From: Candidatus Woesearchaeota archaeon
GTDB taxonomy: Archaea; Nanobdellota; Nanobdellia; Woesearchaeales; GW2011-AR4
Reading direction: 5' to 3'
Length of the DNA stretch: 8,898 nt
NCBI GenBank assembly: GCA_030631975.1
Contig: DAOVKD010000016.1
Location: 1 to 8,898, forward strand
Part shown: positions 1-7,300 of the stretch, in pieces
How the letters are laid out: every line of letters begins with the position of its first letter
How positions within the stretch are numbered: the first letter of the stretch is position 1
Translations under genes and position numbers: made by a program
The notes under the pieces: generated by a model
What the model saw: only the letters and a program-made list of their open reading frames with translations
The model's database searches: none
Told to the model about the DNA's origin: nothing

Positions 1-95
1 ATGCCATATCGGTATTTGGTTTGCCATGTTAGGTACCAAAAGTTTATTCCAACCTTATGGTTATAATGTTCAAGTTCCACATTTACAAATTCCAT
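1..95 (-). CDS. tnpA: IS200/IS605-family transposase TnpA, N-terminal part (cut by window edge)
   Basis: Reading the minus strand from an ATG at 95-93, the frame stays open to the window edge (31 codons). The peptide contains HKVGINFWYLTWQTKYRYG. The pattern (hydrophobic/aromatic)-x-L-x-W-x-x-KYR near residue 20-30 is the first beta strand and flank of the Y1 HUH transposase fold of IS200/IS605 TnpA, which moves single-stranded DNA by recognising subterminal hairpins. The HUH motif and catalytic Tyr lie outside the window, so activity cannot be judged. The start is well supported: a GGAGG Shine-Dalgarno (minus strand, 108-104) sits 8 nt before the ATG. It is divergent from the gene at 269. 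An alternative forward frame (2-100) has no comparable signals. Identification rests on my recognition of the motif, not a search. Confidence 0.72.
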   Translation of the reverse strand, partial: MEFVNVELEHYNHKVGINFWYLTWQTKYRYG

Positions 96-102
96 TTTAA
101 GT

Positions 103-127
103 GCCTCCGCGCTTTTTTTTGCGGAGC
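103..127 (-). promoter_or_regulatory. Leader hairpin sequestering the tnpA Shine-Dalgarno
   Basis: On the minus strand CTCCGC (126-121) pairs with GCGGAG (110-105) around a loop of A8GC. Four of the five bases of the GGAGG ribosome site (108-104) are inside the stem and the fifth abuts it. Hiding the ribosome site of tnpA is an established means by which IS200 keeps transposition low; that it works here is inference. On the plus strand the same bases give a T8 run (113-120), which could also stop transcripts from the other direction. Confidence 0.6.
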
Positions 128-148
128 TAACGCTAACTCGAAGTTTAG

Positions 149-180
149 GTGAGTGCTCCATAATTCCGCTACGCACTCAT
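149..180. repeat. Imperfect hairpin within the IS end
   Basis: TGAGTGC (150-156) is the reverse complement of GCACTCA (173-179), and a G-T pair at 149/180 extends it to 8 bp. The loop is 16 nt. It lies between the tnpA leader and the divergent TATA-like sequence, so it is a candidate TnpA-recognised subterminal palindrome. Function is inferred from position only. Confidence 0.45.
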
Positions 181-181
181 C

Positions 182-193
182 TTTTATTTAAAA
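182..193. promoter_or_regulatory. TATA-like element, possibly bidirectional
   Basis: TTTTATTTAAAA is AT-rich on both strands and resembles an archaeal TATA box in either direction. Rightward, the usual 25-27 nt spacing puts transcription start near 209-214, just ahead of the 218-260 hairpin and the small membrane-anchored gene. Leftward it would start near 161, giving a leader that contains the tnpA Shine-Dalgarno hairpin. In an AT-rich region a chance match is easy. Confidence 0.4.
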
Positions 194-217
194 TGGTAAA
201 AAAAGTTTATGGAGAAT

Positions 218-260
218 GCAAGGCAATTCCTCTACACACTAACGTGTGTAGTATCCTTGC
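218..260. repeat. Strong two-part hairpin just ahead of the gene at 269
   Basis: CTACACAC (232-239) and GTGTGTAG (244-251) form a perfect 8-bp stem with a TAAC loop. Outside it GCAAGG (218-223) pairs with CCTTGC (255-260). If the TATA-like element at 182-193 is used, this hairpin is almost the whole 5' leader of the downstream mRNA. It may instead be the TnpA recognition palindrome at the IS tip. Its presence argues that 209-268 is structured non-coding DNA rather than codons. Confidence 0.6.
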
Positions 261-268
261 CTAAGAGA

Positions 269-694
269 ATGAAAATAATCAAATTTTTTTTATTATTGAC
301 ACTTGCTGTTATAATTTCTACTTTTTTAACCTACTTTTTTTATAATTCTTTTATGACAGAAAATATAATAACATTAGATATGCTCATAAAAGTTAATGAC
401 CACTTTGGACTTAATGCAGATACAGATGCAATGAAATTTGGCATGATAATGCCCGGAACATCAGCTGAAAGGTCTATTATAGTAAATAACAGCGCCGCCC
501 GCCCATTAAAGGTTATAATTTTAAAATCAGGTTATATTGCAGATTGGGTAAAAATTTCTGAAAATGATTTTATTTTGGAAGAAAATGAAAATAGACGGGT
601 AATTTTTAAGGTTTCTGCTCCTGAAAATGCTAATTATGGAAATTATACCGGAACAGCAGCAATAATATTCAAAAAAATTTTATTCAATAATTAA
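269..694 (+). CDS. Small membrane-anchored protein with MSP/Ig-like beta domain
   Basis: The 141-residue product begins MKIIKFF and has one hydrophobic stretch (about residues 5-25) that serves as signal peptide or N-terminal anchor. After a short spacer comes one all-beta domain (about 45-138). Its pattern (GLNADTDAMKFG, then PGTSAERSI, W-V-K-I-S, then ENENRRVIFKVSAP and YGNYTG) I associate with a family of exported proteins common in DPANN archaea, similar in style to MSP/NEW3 beta domains. The domain is expected to face outside; no enzymatic motif is visible. I choose the ATG at 269 because it puts the hydrophobic segment at the N-terminus. The in-frame ATG at 209 would add 20 residues encoded by a hairpin. 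There is no clear Shine-Dalgarno. It may be co-expressed with the gene at 742, but a 47-nt gap with its own TATA-like site separates them. Function is unknown. Confidence 0.8.
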   Translation: MKIIKFFLLLTLAVIISTFLTYFFYNSFMTENIITLDMLIKVNDHFGLNADTDAMKFGMIMPGTSAERSIIVNNSAARPLKVIILKSGYIADWVKISENDFILEENENRRVIFKVSAPENANYGNYTGTAAIIFKKILFNN

Positions 695-711
695 AGCAAT
701 TTAACGAAAAC

Positions 712-720
712 TTATTATAG
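712..720 (+). promoter_or_regulatory. TATA-like promoter for the gene at 742
   Basis: TTATTATAG is centred about 26 nt before the ATG at 742. That is the spacing expected for an archaeal leaderless transcript, and the same as seen before the RHH gene at 1434. The match is modest and the region is AT-rich. Confidence 0.4.
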
Positions 721-741
721 TTCTGTGATTAATTCTGTATC

Positions 742-1203
742 ATGCTAAATATAAAGAAAATAATTAGAATTAATTTGTTAATTATAGTGTTTATTATATA
801 TATTAATGTTATTGCAGCTGCTTCTGAAGATGTTGTTTCAGATATTGGAATTGTAACTTTGAATTTAGTAAATAGACCACCAGTAATAACAGATATTTAT
901 TTTAATCCAGAGATTGTTTATGAAGATAGTAAATTAGGATGTGTTGTTGATATTAATGATGAAAAGCCAGATGAGATAACACTTATTTACAAATGGTATG
1001 TAAACAATGAATTAATTGAAATAAATAAAAAATTTCTTACAGGATTTAATGAAAACGATATAGTTAGATGTGAGGTTACGCCAATAGATAATGAAAATGT
1101 CATTGGAGAAACAAAAAATATAACTGCAACAATAAATAAAAAATCATTCTTAAGTGCAATTACTGGATTTGTTATTAAAAACTACAATACGATATTTCAT
1201 TAA
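742..1203 (+). CDS. Small exported Ig/PKD-like protein
   Basis: The 153-residue product has a lysine-rich start and a hydrophobic core (about 9-26) ending in AAAS, a plausible signal peptide cut near residue 27. One Ig/PKD-like domain follows (about 45-130): NRPPVITDIYFNP, a Cys (LGCVV), the aspartates INDEKPDE, KWYVNN, and a second Cys (VRCEV), so one disulfide is possible. The C-terminal segment SAITGFVIKN is hydrophobic and resembles the S/T-G-F/L-x-V motif near the N-terminus of the 836-residue surface protein in this window. That may be a short anchoring or sorting motif, but its meaning is not established. It lies between the small MSP-like gene and the RHH-adhesin operon. No function can be assigned beyond an extracellular beta-sandwich protein. 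Confidence 0.78.
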   Translation: MLNIKKIIRINLLIIVFIIYINVIAAASEDVVSDIGIVTLNLVNRPPVITDIYFNPEIVYEDSKLGCVVDINDEKPDEITLIYKWYVNNELIEINKKFLTGFNENDIVRCEVTPIDNENVIGETKNITATINKKSFLSAITGFVIKNYNTIFH

Positions 1204-1205
1204 GT

Positions 1206-1226
1206 TTAACTTTATTTTTAAATTTT
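1206..1226 (+). terminator. T-rich terminator-like stretch
   Basis: Just after the stop at 1201-1203, the plus strand is dominated by T runs (TTTAACTTTATTTTTAAATTTT). Archaeal RNA polymerase can terminate on such tracts without a hairpin. Support is compositional only. The rest of the gap to 1433 contains the inverted repeat, iterons and TATA box listed separately, and no ORF that I can support on either strand. Confidence 0.35.
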
Positions 1227-1330
1227 GCGGCAATTAGTATGTATTAAGCTGATAGTTGTACTGGAGTATACAGTTTTCTTTATTAACATAAATTGAATTT
1301 GATATTAGCAATAATTTATTTCTGTCAAAA

Positions 1331-1352
1331 ACTAATTTAAAAACAAATTAGT
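1331..1352. repeat. 8-bp inverted repeat upstream of the iterons
   Basis: ACTAATTT (1331-1338) and AAATTAGT (1345-1352) are exact reverse complements with a 6-nt AAAAAC spacer. The right half runs directly into the first iteron. It may be an additional operator or a weak mRNA 3' hairpin for the upstream gene; no T-tract follows it. Confidence 0.5.
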
Positions 1353-1384
1353 GATACATATCTGATATATATTTGATATATATA
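1352..1384. promoter_or_regulatory. Three tandem 11-bp iterons, candidate RHH operator
   Basis: TGATACATATC, TGATATATATT and TGATATATATA follow each other in perfect 11-bp register. Eleven bp is about one helical turn, so all three sites face the same side of the DNA. They end 19 bp before the TATA box of the RHH gene pair. Ribbon-helix-helix dimers often bind short direct or inverted repeats cooperatively at this spacing and repress their own promoters. The repeats are seen directly; the pairing with the adjacent RHH proteins is inference. Confidence 0.6.
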
Positions 1385-1403
1385 CCGTTCTTAAATAAAA
1401 AGA

Positions 1404-1411
1404 TTTATATA
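1404..1411 (+). promoter_or_regulatory. TATA box of the RHH-surface-protein operon
   Basis: TTTATATA is preceded by an A-rich BRE-like stretch (AAATAAAAAG). Its centre is 26 nt before the ATG at 1434, so transcription is predicted to start at or next to the start codon: a leaderless mRNA. No Shine-Dalgarno precedes that ATG, which fits. Confidence 0.7.
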
Positions 1412-1433
1412 CCCATTTGATAAAGATTTGGCT

Positions 1434-1595
1434 ATGCAGCCATTGTTACATGTAACCATTGGAAACAAACTAAAGAAAAGAATGAAATTGCTTGTAGATG
1501 AAGGGCTGTTTAACAACCAGGCAGAAATAGTGAGAGAAGGCCTTAGAGATTTATTGCCAAAATATTATGATGAAAAATTTACGGATAAAAAGTAG
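1434..1595 (+). CDS. Ribbon-helix-helix DNA-binding protein 1 (53 aa)
   Basis: The short product has the classical RHH layout: a beta strand (LLHVTIG, residues 4-10) that would insert in the DNA major groove as a dimer, helix A (KLKKRMKLLVDEG, 12-24), and helix B after the turn (LFNNQAEIVREGLRDLL, 25-41). The turn motif G-L-F-x-N-x-x-E-I-x-R-x-x-x-R is typical of CopG/Arc-type regulators. It is first in the operon and probably translated leaderless. The next gene is a related RHH protein 9 nt downstream, with 17 identities in 43 ungapped positions by hand count. The likely role is repression of its own promoter through the 11-bp iterons. An antitoxin role was considered, but no toxin gene adjoins it. 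Confidence 0.82.
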   Translation: MQPLLHVTIGNKLKKRMKLLVDEGLFNNQAEIVREGLRDLLPKYYDEKFTDKK

Positions 1596-1604
1596 CATAA
1601 TAAA

Positions 1605-1769
1605 ATGCCCAAAAAGGATGTTCTTCACATAAGGATAAGCCAGGATATGATGGATAGGATAGACTATCTAATCGCAAAAGGATTGTTTTCTAATAAAAAT
1701 GAAATTATTAGGGGCGCTGTAAGGACTGTTGTCCTGAAGTATAAGGATGAGGTTAAAGCCAAAAAATGA
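1605..1769 (+). CDS. Ribbon-helix-helix DNA-binding protein 2 (54 aa)
   Basis: This is a paralogue of the preceding RHH gene with the same layout: beta strand VLHIRIS (6-12), helix A (DMMDRIDYLIAKG, 14-26) and helix B (LFSNKNEIIRGAVRTVVLKY, 27-46). The DNA-contacting strand residues differ from those of protein 1 (HIRIS against HVTIG), so the two may read different bases or form a heterodimer. There is no Shine-Dalgarno in the 9-nt gap, so translation may depend on coupling to the first gene. The TGA stop overlaps the ATG of the 836-residue surface-protein gene (ATGA, 1766-1769). Such overlap ties synthesis of the regulator to that of the surface protein and makes them very likely one transcript. 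Confidence 0.82.
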   Translation: MPKKDVLHIRISQDMMDRIDYLIAKGLFSNKNEIIRGAVRTVVLKYKDEVKAKK

Positions 1770-4276
1770 GGATACACTATAATAACTTAATAGCAATGCT
1801 GATATTACTTTTCAATATTTTTATAGTTTATAATTTCATTTTGATCCATCACGAGTTAAAATATATGGAGCAAGGTCCAGAAGAAAAGGTTAGCGGTTTA
1901 GCTGTGCAAGGTGAAGTTAGCTTATGTGTTCATAATGGTACTACCACAATAAACTTATTTCATCCTGCGGGCAGTGAAATACTGAACTTAACAGTTAATA
2001 TAAGCGCAAACCTTTCAAATCCATTAGGAATAACCAACTACACTTTGAATTTTTCCTATTTAAACAGCTCAACAACATCAGAAATTGGCGGGGATATATA
2101 CGATGGCGACTATAACTTCAATATCAGCTGGGATACTACATTAGTTGCTGATGGCAACTGTAATTACAGAGTCAAAGTGATTGGAGCAAGCAATGAAACA
2201 ATTTGCCATGTTTTCCATGATAAAACCTCTGGTTTTTTTACAATTGACAATGTTTTTGTTGAGCCAATATGGAATAATTTTAACAATTCTGTAACCACTA
2301 ATTTTTCATTATTCACAAGGTTTTCAAATTTATCAGATGTTATAATCGGAAACATAAATGGGCAAATTAATTTTTCAGGAACAGGATGGAATTTTGATAG
2401 TGTAAACATAGATAATGAGGTAAAAATAGGAAACAACTCTATTAACTTTACCTTAACAAGCGACTGTTTTGTAACTTTTTCACTCAAGTTATATTTATTT
2501 AATTTTAATTTAACAAACCCGATTATATTAAGGAATGGTGAAGGATGCCCCAGTACTACCTGTTCAAATATTTATCTAAGTGATAATACATTAAGATTTA
2601 CTGTGAATAGTTTCGGAAATTATTCTGCAACTGGAAATCAATCATCAAATTTAGAGATTTGGGATGATACTGACAGCAAAAGAGGAAATTTGACAAAATT
2701 AGCCAATCAAAATGTAATGTTTTTTGCAAATTATACCAATAATGAGACTAATGAGTCTGTATATGGCACTAATATATTTTGTGAAATAAAATTCAATATA
2801 AGCCAGTATACAAGCCCTGTGAATATGAACCTTAATACTAGTTCTAATCTGTATGAGTATGTTAGAAATTTCAGTTCAAGGGGAAATTATTCTTGGAATG
2901 TGTTTTGTAACGGCACGACTAAAGGTTTCATAACACAAAATGTTACAGATAAAGTTATAATTACAAATACTCCTCCAACCTTAACATCTAATATATCAAA
3001 TCTAGAATGGAATGAAGATACGATATTAACTGGTCTTGATTTAAATGATTACTTTACGGATGTTGATAGTGATGCCTTAACATTTACTCACACTCCTGTA
3101 AGCAATATCCTTATTGTAATTGACAGTGACGGCATAGTATCTTTTATGCCTGACATGAATTTCTTTGGGTTAAGAAGGGTTGTATTTACAGCAAATGACC
3201 CCATAAACAGCACAGATTCTAATAATGTTACCCTTGTAATAAATGATGTTGCAGAAGGGGCAGCGCCGCCTCCAGCAGCGGCGGCAGGCGGAGGAGGTGG
3301 AGGAGGATACGCCTGTGTTGAGGAGTGGTACTGCACACCTTGGGGCCATTGTATAAATGGAACCAGAACTAGAACATGTTATGATTTGAATAATTGCGGT
3401 ACTTTTAAAAACAAGCCTAATGAGACAGAACCATGCGAGTATGTTAGTACCTGTTATGATGGTATATGCAACAATAATGAGGATTGCACTAGGGGCATAA
3501 CAGATATACCGGATTGCGGCGGGCCATGTCCTCCATGCTTTACCTGCTATGACAGGCAGAAAAACCAGGATGAGACTGATATAGACTGCGGCGGCAAGAC
3601 CTGCAGGGCGTGCATTGATGGAAAAAAATGTTTGCAAAATTCCGACTGTGAAAGCAGTTACTGCAACCCAGATAAGATATGCTCAATACCAACATGCTCT
3701 GATGGCTGGCAAAATCAAGGAGAAGAAGGCATTGATTGCGGCGGCCCTTGCCCTACTAAGTGTCCTGTTGTAGAACAACCCACTATTATTTCAAGATTGT
3801 TTACCCCTCTAGTATTGACATGGATAGCAATAATCTTATTACTGTTATTATTAATAAATATATACGGCCATAAAATATTAAGGAAATTTTACGTTTCATA
3901 TTACTCATTGCCCAAATTTAAAAGAATTATTTCAAAGAGGAGGGCAGATTATGCCGCTAAAGCTGCCATTGGCAGGCTAAACAAGTTAGAAAGAAACTTA
4001 ACAGCCAAAAATACGCAGTATATCCTGAATGAGCTAATTTTAGCATTTAGAAAATTTTTAGGAGATTTGCTTCAATTAAATCAGGATTTTTCTGTTAAAC
4101 AGCTAAAACAAAAACTGCTGCCAATAAAGATGAATGAAATGGCAAAAAAGCATTTAGAAATTTTCCATAATAAGCTGTTAAGCTATCAAGACCTAAAGCT
4201 TACCCAGAGAGATGTTATTATGCTGATTAGATATGCCAAAAAATTGGTGTATTTTATTTCAAAGATAGGCAAATGA
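1766..4276 (+). CDS. Large type I-like surface glycoprotein with cadherin-like, TSP1-like and Cys-rich modules and a cytoplasmic helical domain
   Basis: The 836-residue product has an N-terminal hydrophobic segment (about 7-27), then a VSGLAVQGEVSLCVH motif I associate with DPANN surface proteins, then beta-rich sequence dense in N-x-S/T sequons (about 50-410). A cadherin-like repeat follows (about 413-497, with DLNDYFTDVDSD and FFGLRRVVFTANDP). A Pro/Ala and seven-Gly linker leads to a TSP1-like module (517-557, E-W-Y-C-x-P-W-x-x-C-x-x-G-x-R-x-R-x-C). Next is a Cys-rich stretch (about 562-666) with two C-x-D-x3-NQ-x-E-x3-DCGG-x-C repeats (594-616, 644-666) and a shorter DCGGPC unit. A TM helix lies at about 682-704, and a basic, helical cytoplasmic domain of about 130 residues ends the protein. 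That domain (L-x-x-A-F-R-K-F-L near its middle) faintly resembles BatD/DUF4129-type C-terminal domains; this is tentative. The start is fixed by the ATGA overlap; a weak GAGGT lies at 1749-1753. The probable role is adhesion or cell contact with inward signalling or anchoring. Confidence 0.85.
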   Translation: MRIHYNNLIAMLILLFNIFIVYNFILIHHELKYMEQGPEEKVSGLAVQGEVSLCVHNGTTTINLFHPAGSEILNLTVNISANLSNPLGITNYTLNFSYLNSSTTSEIGGDIYDGDYNFNISWDTTLVADGNCNYRVKVIGASNETICHVFHDKTSGFFTIDNVFVEPIWNNFNNSVTTNFSLFTRFSNLSDVIIGNINGQINFSGTGWNFDSVNIDNEVKIGNNSINFTLTSDCFVTFSLKLYLFNFNLTNPIILRNGEGCPSTTCSNIYLSDNTLRFTVNSFGNYSATGNQSSNLEIWDDTDSKRGNLTKLANQNVMFFANYTNNETNESVYGTNIFCEIKFNISQYTSPVNMNLNTSSNLYEYVRNFSSRGNYSWNVFCNGTTKGFITQNVTDKVIITNTPPTLTSNISNLEWNEDTILTGLDLNDYFTDVDSDALTFTHTPVSNILIVIDSDGIVSFMPDMNFFGLRRVVFTANDPINSTDSNNVTLVINDVAEGAAPPPAAAAGGGGGGGYACVEEWYCTPWGHCINGTRTRTCYDLNNCGTFKNKPNETEPCEYVSTCYDGICNNNEDCTRGITDIPDCGGPCPPCFTCYDRQKNQDETDIDCGGKTCRACIDGKKCLQNSDCESSYCNPDKICSIPTCSDGWQNQGEEGIDCGGPCPTKCPVVEQPTIISRLFTPLVLTWIAIILLLLLLINIYGHKILRKFYVSYYSLPKFKRIISKRRADYAAKAAIGRLNKLERNLTAKNTQYILNELILAFRKFLGDLLQLNQDFSVKQLKQKLLPIKMNEMAKKHLEIFHNKLLSYQDLKLTQRDVIMLIRYAKKLVYFISKIGK

Positions 4277-4321
4277 TGCGGTGAATTTCAACAAAAAAAA
4301 ATTAAAAATGAAGGGGATAAG

Positions 4322-7300
4322 ATGACTATAAAGAAAAATTTATTTTATCAGCCAAAATTTAGTATTATCCTGTTATTATTATTTTTAATTTTAACTCTTA
4401 GTTTTACGGCTGAGGCTGCTGCGTCGTTTGATTTTGATCCATATATTTTTGATGGAACAATGTTTAATCTTACAGAAGATCAATACTGGACTTATGATAT
4501 AAATGTAACTTGCGAAGAAACTTCAGTTAATTTTTCAGTGCAAGAAAATCCTTATGCAAATCTTACAATTAATCCTCAAAATGGGGTAATGGAATTTACA
4601 CCTACTAATGATGAAGTTGGCTGGAATGGAAATTATTATCTTCTTATAGCAAAAAATAAAACTAATCCGGCATTAGATTATATAACCGCATCCATCGGCT
4701 TTAACATTTCAAATGTTAACGACGCCCCTAACATAACCTCATTTTATCCCACAGAAACAAACATATCAGTAAAAGAAAACAGCACTTTACACTTTAATTA
4801 TACTGCAACTGATGTCGATGCAGGCGATACCATGAATACAAGCTGGTATCTAAATGGCTCATTAAAATCTTCAAACGCAACCTGGAATTATACTCCTGGT
4901 CTTTGTGATGCTGGATTCTATACAGTTATGCTGAAGGTTAATGATACCTCAAACGAAAATAATACTCAATTATGGAATGTTACTGTTAATAACACCAACA
5001 GAGTCCCGATTTTGAATTATACATTTGGGAATATAACATGGCAGGAGGATACAAATTTAACTGATAATTTGACCTTAAATAATTTCTTTTCAGATTTAGA
5101 TAATCTGGAATGCAGCGGTGAAGCAAATCTAACATTCTCTGCTATTGGCAACAGCTCTAATATTACTATCATAATAAATGCTTCAACAACAAATGTAAGC
5201 TTTATTCCAGCTAATAATTTCTTTGGAGTAGAAATCATTTACTTTACAGCAAGCGACGGGACTAATACAACCAAAAGCAACAATATAACGCTTAATGTTA
5301 CAAGTGTGAATGACGCGCCTGCTTTTAATTACACAAATCAATCGCTTTTTGGAGATGTGCTGTTTGTATACGACATAAATGCCACAGATCCTGACAATGA
5401 GTTTCAACCAGGCTCAGATAATTTAACATACTATGACAACTCCACTATATTTAATGTTAATTCAAGCACAGGTGTTATAAATTTTACCCCAAACAGCAGC
5501 CATGTTGGTTATCATCCTGTGAATATAAGCGCTGATGATGGCCAGGTTAACACAAGCGCATTAATCTATTTTAATATAACCGCAAATAGCGCTCCAAATC
5601 TTACAGCCATAGGGAACAAGAATGCAACTGAAGGAACTTACTTCAGGATGAATGTTACTGCTGCAGACGCTGATAATGATACCTTAACATTTTCAAGCAA
5701 TTTTTCAAACTTTGGTAAGTTTGTTGTAAATTATACTGAATCAAATAAAACAGTAAACTTTTCATTTTTGCCGGAGAATGATGATGTTGGAAATCACACT
5801 ATAAAAATAACGGTTACTGATGAAAATGGCGCATCAGATTTTGAAATTATTAATTTAACCGTATTTAATGTCAATAATGCTCCAAATTTAACAGCTATTC
5901 CAAATCAGACATTAAGAACAGACAGATTATTTACGCTGAATGTTTCAGCCGCTGATTTGGACAATGAGAATCTGACTTTCTCTGACAATTCCACATTCTT
6001 TAATATAACTTATGTTAATATAACTACAGGATTAATAAGTTTCACGCCTAATTCAAACAATACAGGGAACCATACAATAAATATTACTGTTTCAGATGCA
6101 GCCTTAAACGACTCTCAATTAGTATTTTTTATAATTAATAATAATACTGCTCCGGTTTTATCCACAATTGGAAATCACACTTTTCAGGAAGATAGCTTGT
6201 TTATACTGCAAATAAATGCGACAGATGCTAATAATGATACTCTTACTTTCAGCGCAAACACCACAATTTTTAACTTAACCACTGTCAATACTACCTCTGT
6301 ATTAATAAACTTTACACCTGCTCAGCAAAATGTTGGTTTGCATTGGATAAACTTTACAGTCAATGACAGCCCATTAGCTGACTTTGAATTAGTATTTTTT
6401 AATATAACATTATTAAATGATACTCCATATTTTGACCCTGCAATACCTAATTTAAATGCTACAGCAGGTATTTTATTTTACTATGATGTTAATGCTACTG
6501 ATGACGAAAACGATTCGTTAATTTACTCAGATAACTCAACTATTTTTAATATAACCAATTCAACAGGAATAATCAATTTTACTCCTGCAAGCAGCCAAAT
6601 AAATAATTACAGCATAAATATTTCTGTGAGCGATGGCTTAAATATGAACTCTACAATTATAACATTTCAGGTTTTAAACTCTACAGCCCCAACCATAACT
6701 TCATTTACCCCTAATGCAGCAAATGCAAGCGTTGCAGAAGGCTCTTCTATTTTATTTAATGTTACTGCAAGCGATCCTAATAACGATCCAATTAACTATT
6801 CATGGAAACTAAATTTGGCTGAAAAAAGCACAAATCAGTCTTGGCTGTATGAACCGGGTTATACAGAAGCTGGATGCTATAATGTAACAATAGTGGTTTC
6901 TGACGGTTCTCTGAATGATTCTCACAGCTGGGATCTTACTGTTAATGATACAAACAGGAAGACAAAATATGGAATAAAAAATCAATCGTCCCAATCAGAT
7001 TTCTCAGGGGGCGCTTTATCCCATGTTAACCTGACTGCTGAAAGCGGCAACATAACTCTGGCAAAATCTGACGGCGCTAATTATTTTGCAGAAGGAAATT
7101 TCACATCTTTGGTTATTGATTTAAGCTCTAATACAAATATAACTTTCCTCAACATAAGCTGGAAAGAAAACAGCCCTGAAAATACAAGCATTATATTCCA
7201 AGTCAGATCCTCGCAGGATAATGCAACCTTTACAAACTTCACAGGAAATAATACAATCAATTACACTAATCCAAATGGCACCCTGATAAACACTACCAGT

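Larger units (their letters stand above)
1..262 (-). mobile_element. IS200/IS605-like insertion sequence, left-end portion
   Basis: This covers the tnpA start plus the non-coding stretch before it, which holds three separate inverted repeats (105-126, 149-180, 218-260). IS200/IS605 elements carry no classical terminal inverted repeats; their ends are marked by subterminal hairpins bound by TnpA, and the tnpA leader can fold over its own ribosome site. The sequence fits that plan. The exact tip is not visible. I place it tentatively just after the last hairpin, only a few bases before the ATG at 269. It could instead lie near 182, with the 218-260 hairpin belonging to the neighbour gene. Confidence 0.5.

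Noticed and set aside
2..100. Plus-strand open frame ending at 98-100 that could be the tail of an upstream gene
   Set aside because: The opposite strand carries a clear ATG, Shine-Dalgarno and transposase signature over the same bases; the plus frame matches nothing I recognise.
209..268. Upstream in-frame ATG extending the small anchored protein by 20 residues
   Set aside because: The extension is encoded by a strong hairpin and would push the signal/anchor segment inwards. Kept only as an alternative, since it lies near a leaderless position for the TATA-like box.
1434..1769. Toxin-antitoxin pair
   Set aside because: Both small genes are RHH DNA-binding proteins, and the downstream genes are large surface proteins, not toxins.
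3088..3637. Minus-strand frames rich in Pro/Ala and Cys opposite the 836-residue gene
   Set aside because: They mirror the poly-Ala/poly-Gly linker and Cys codons of the real gene and show no start signals.
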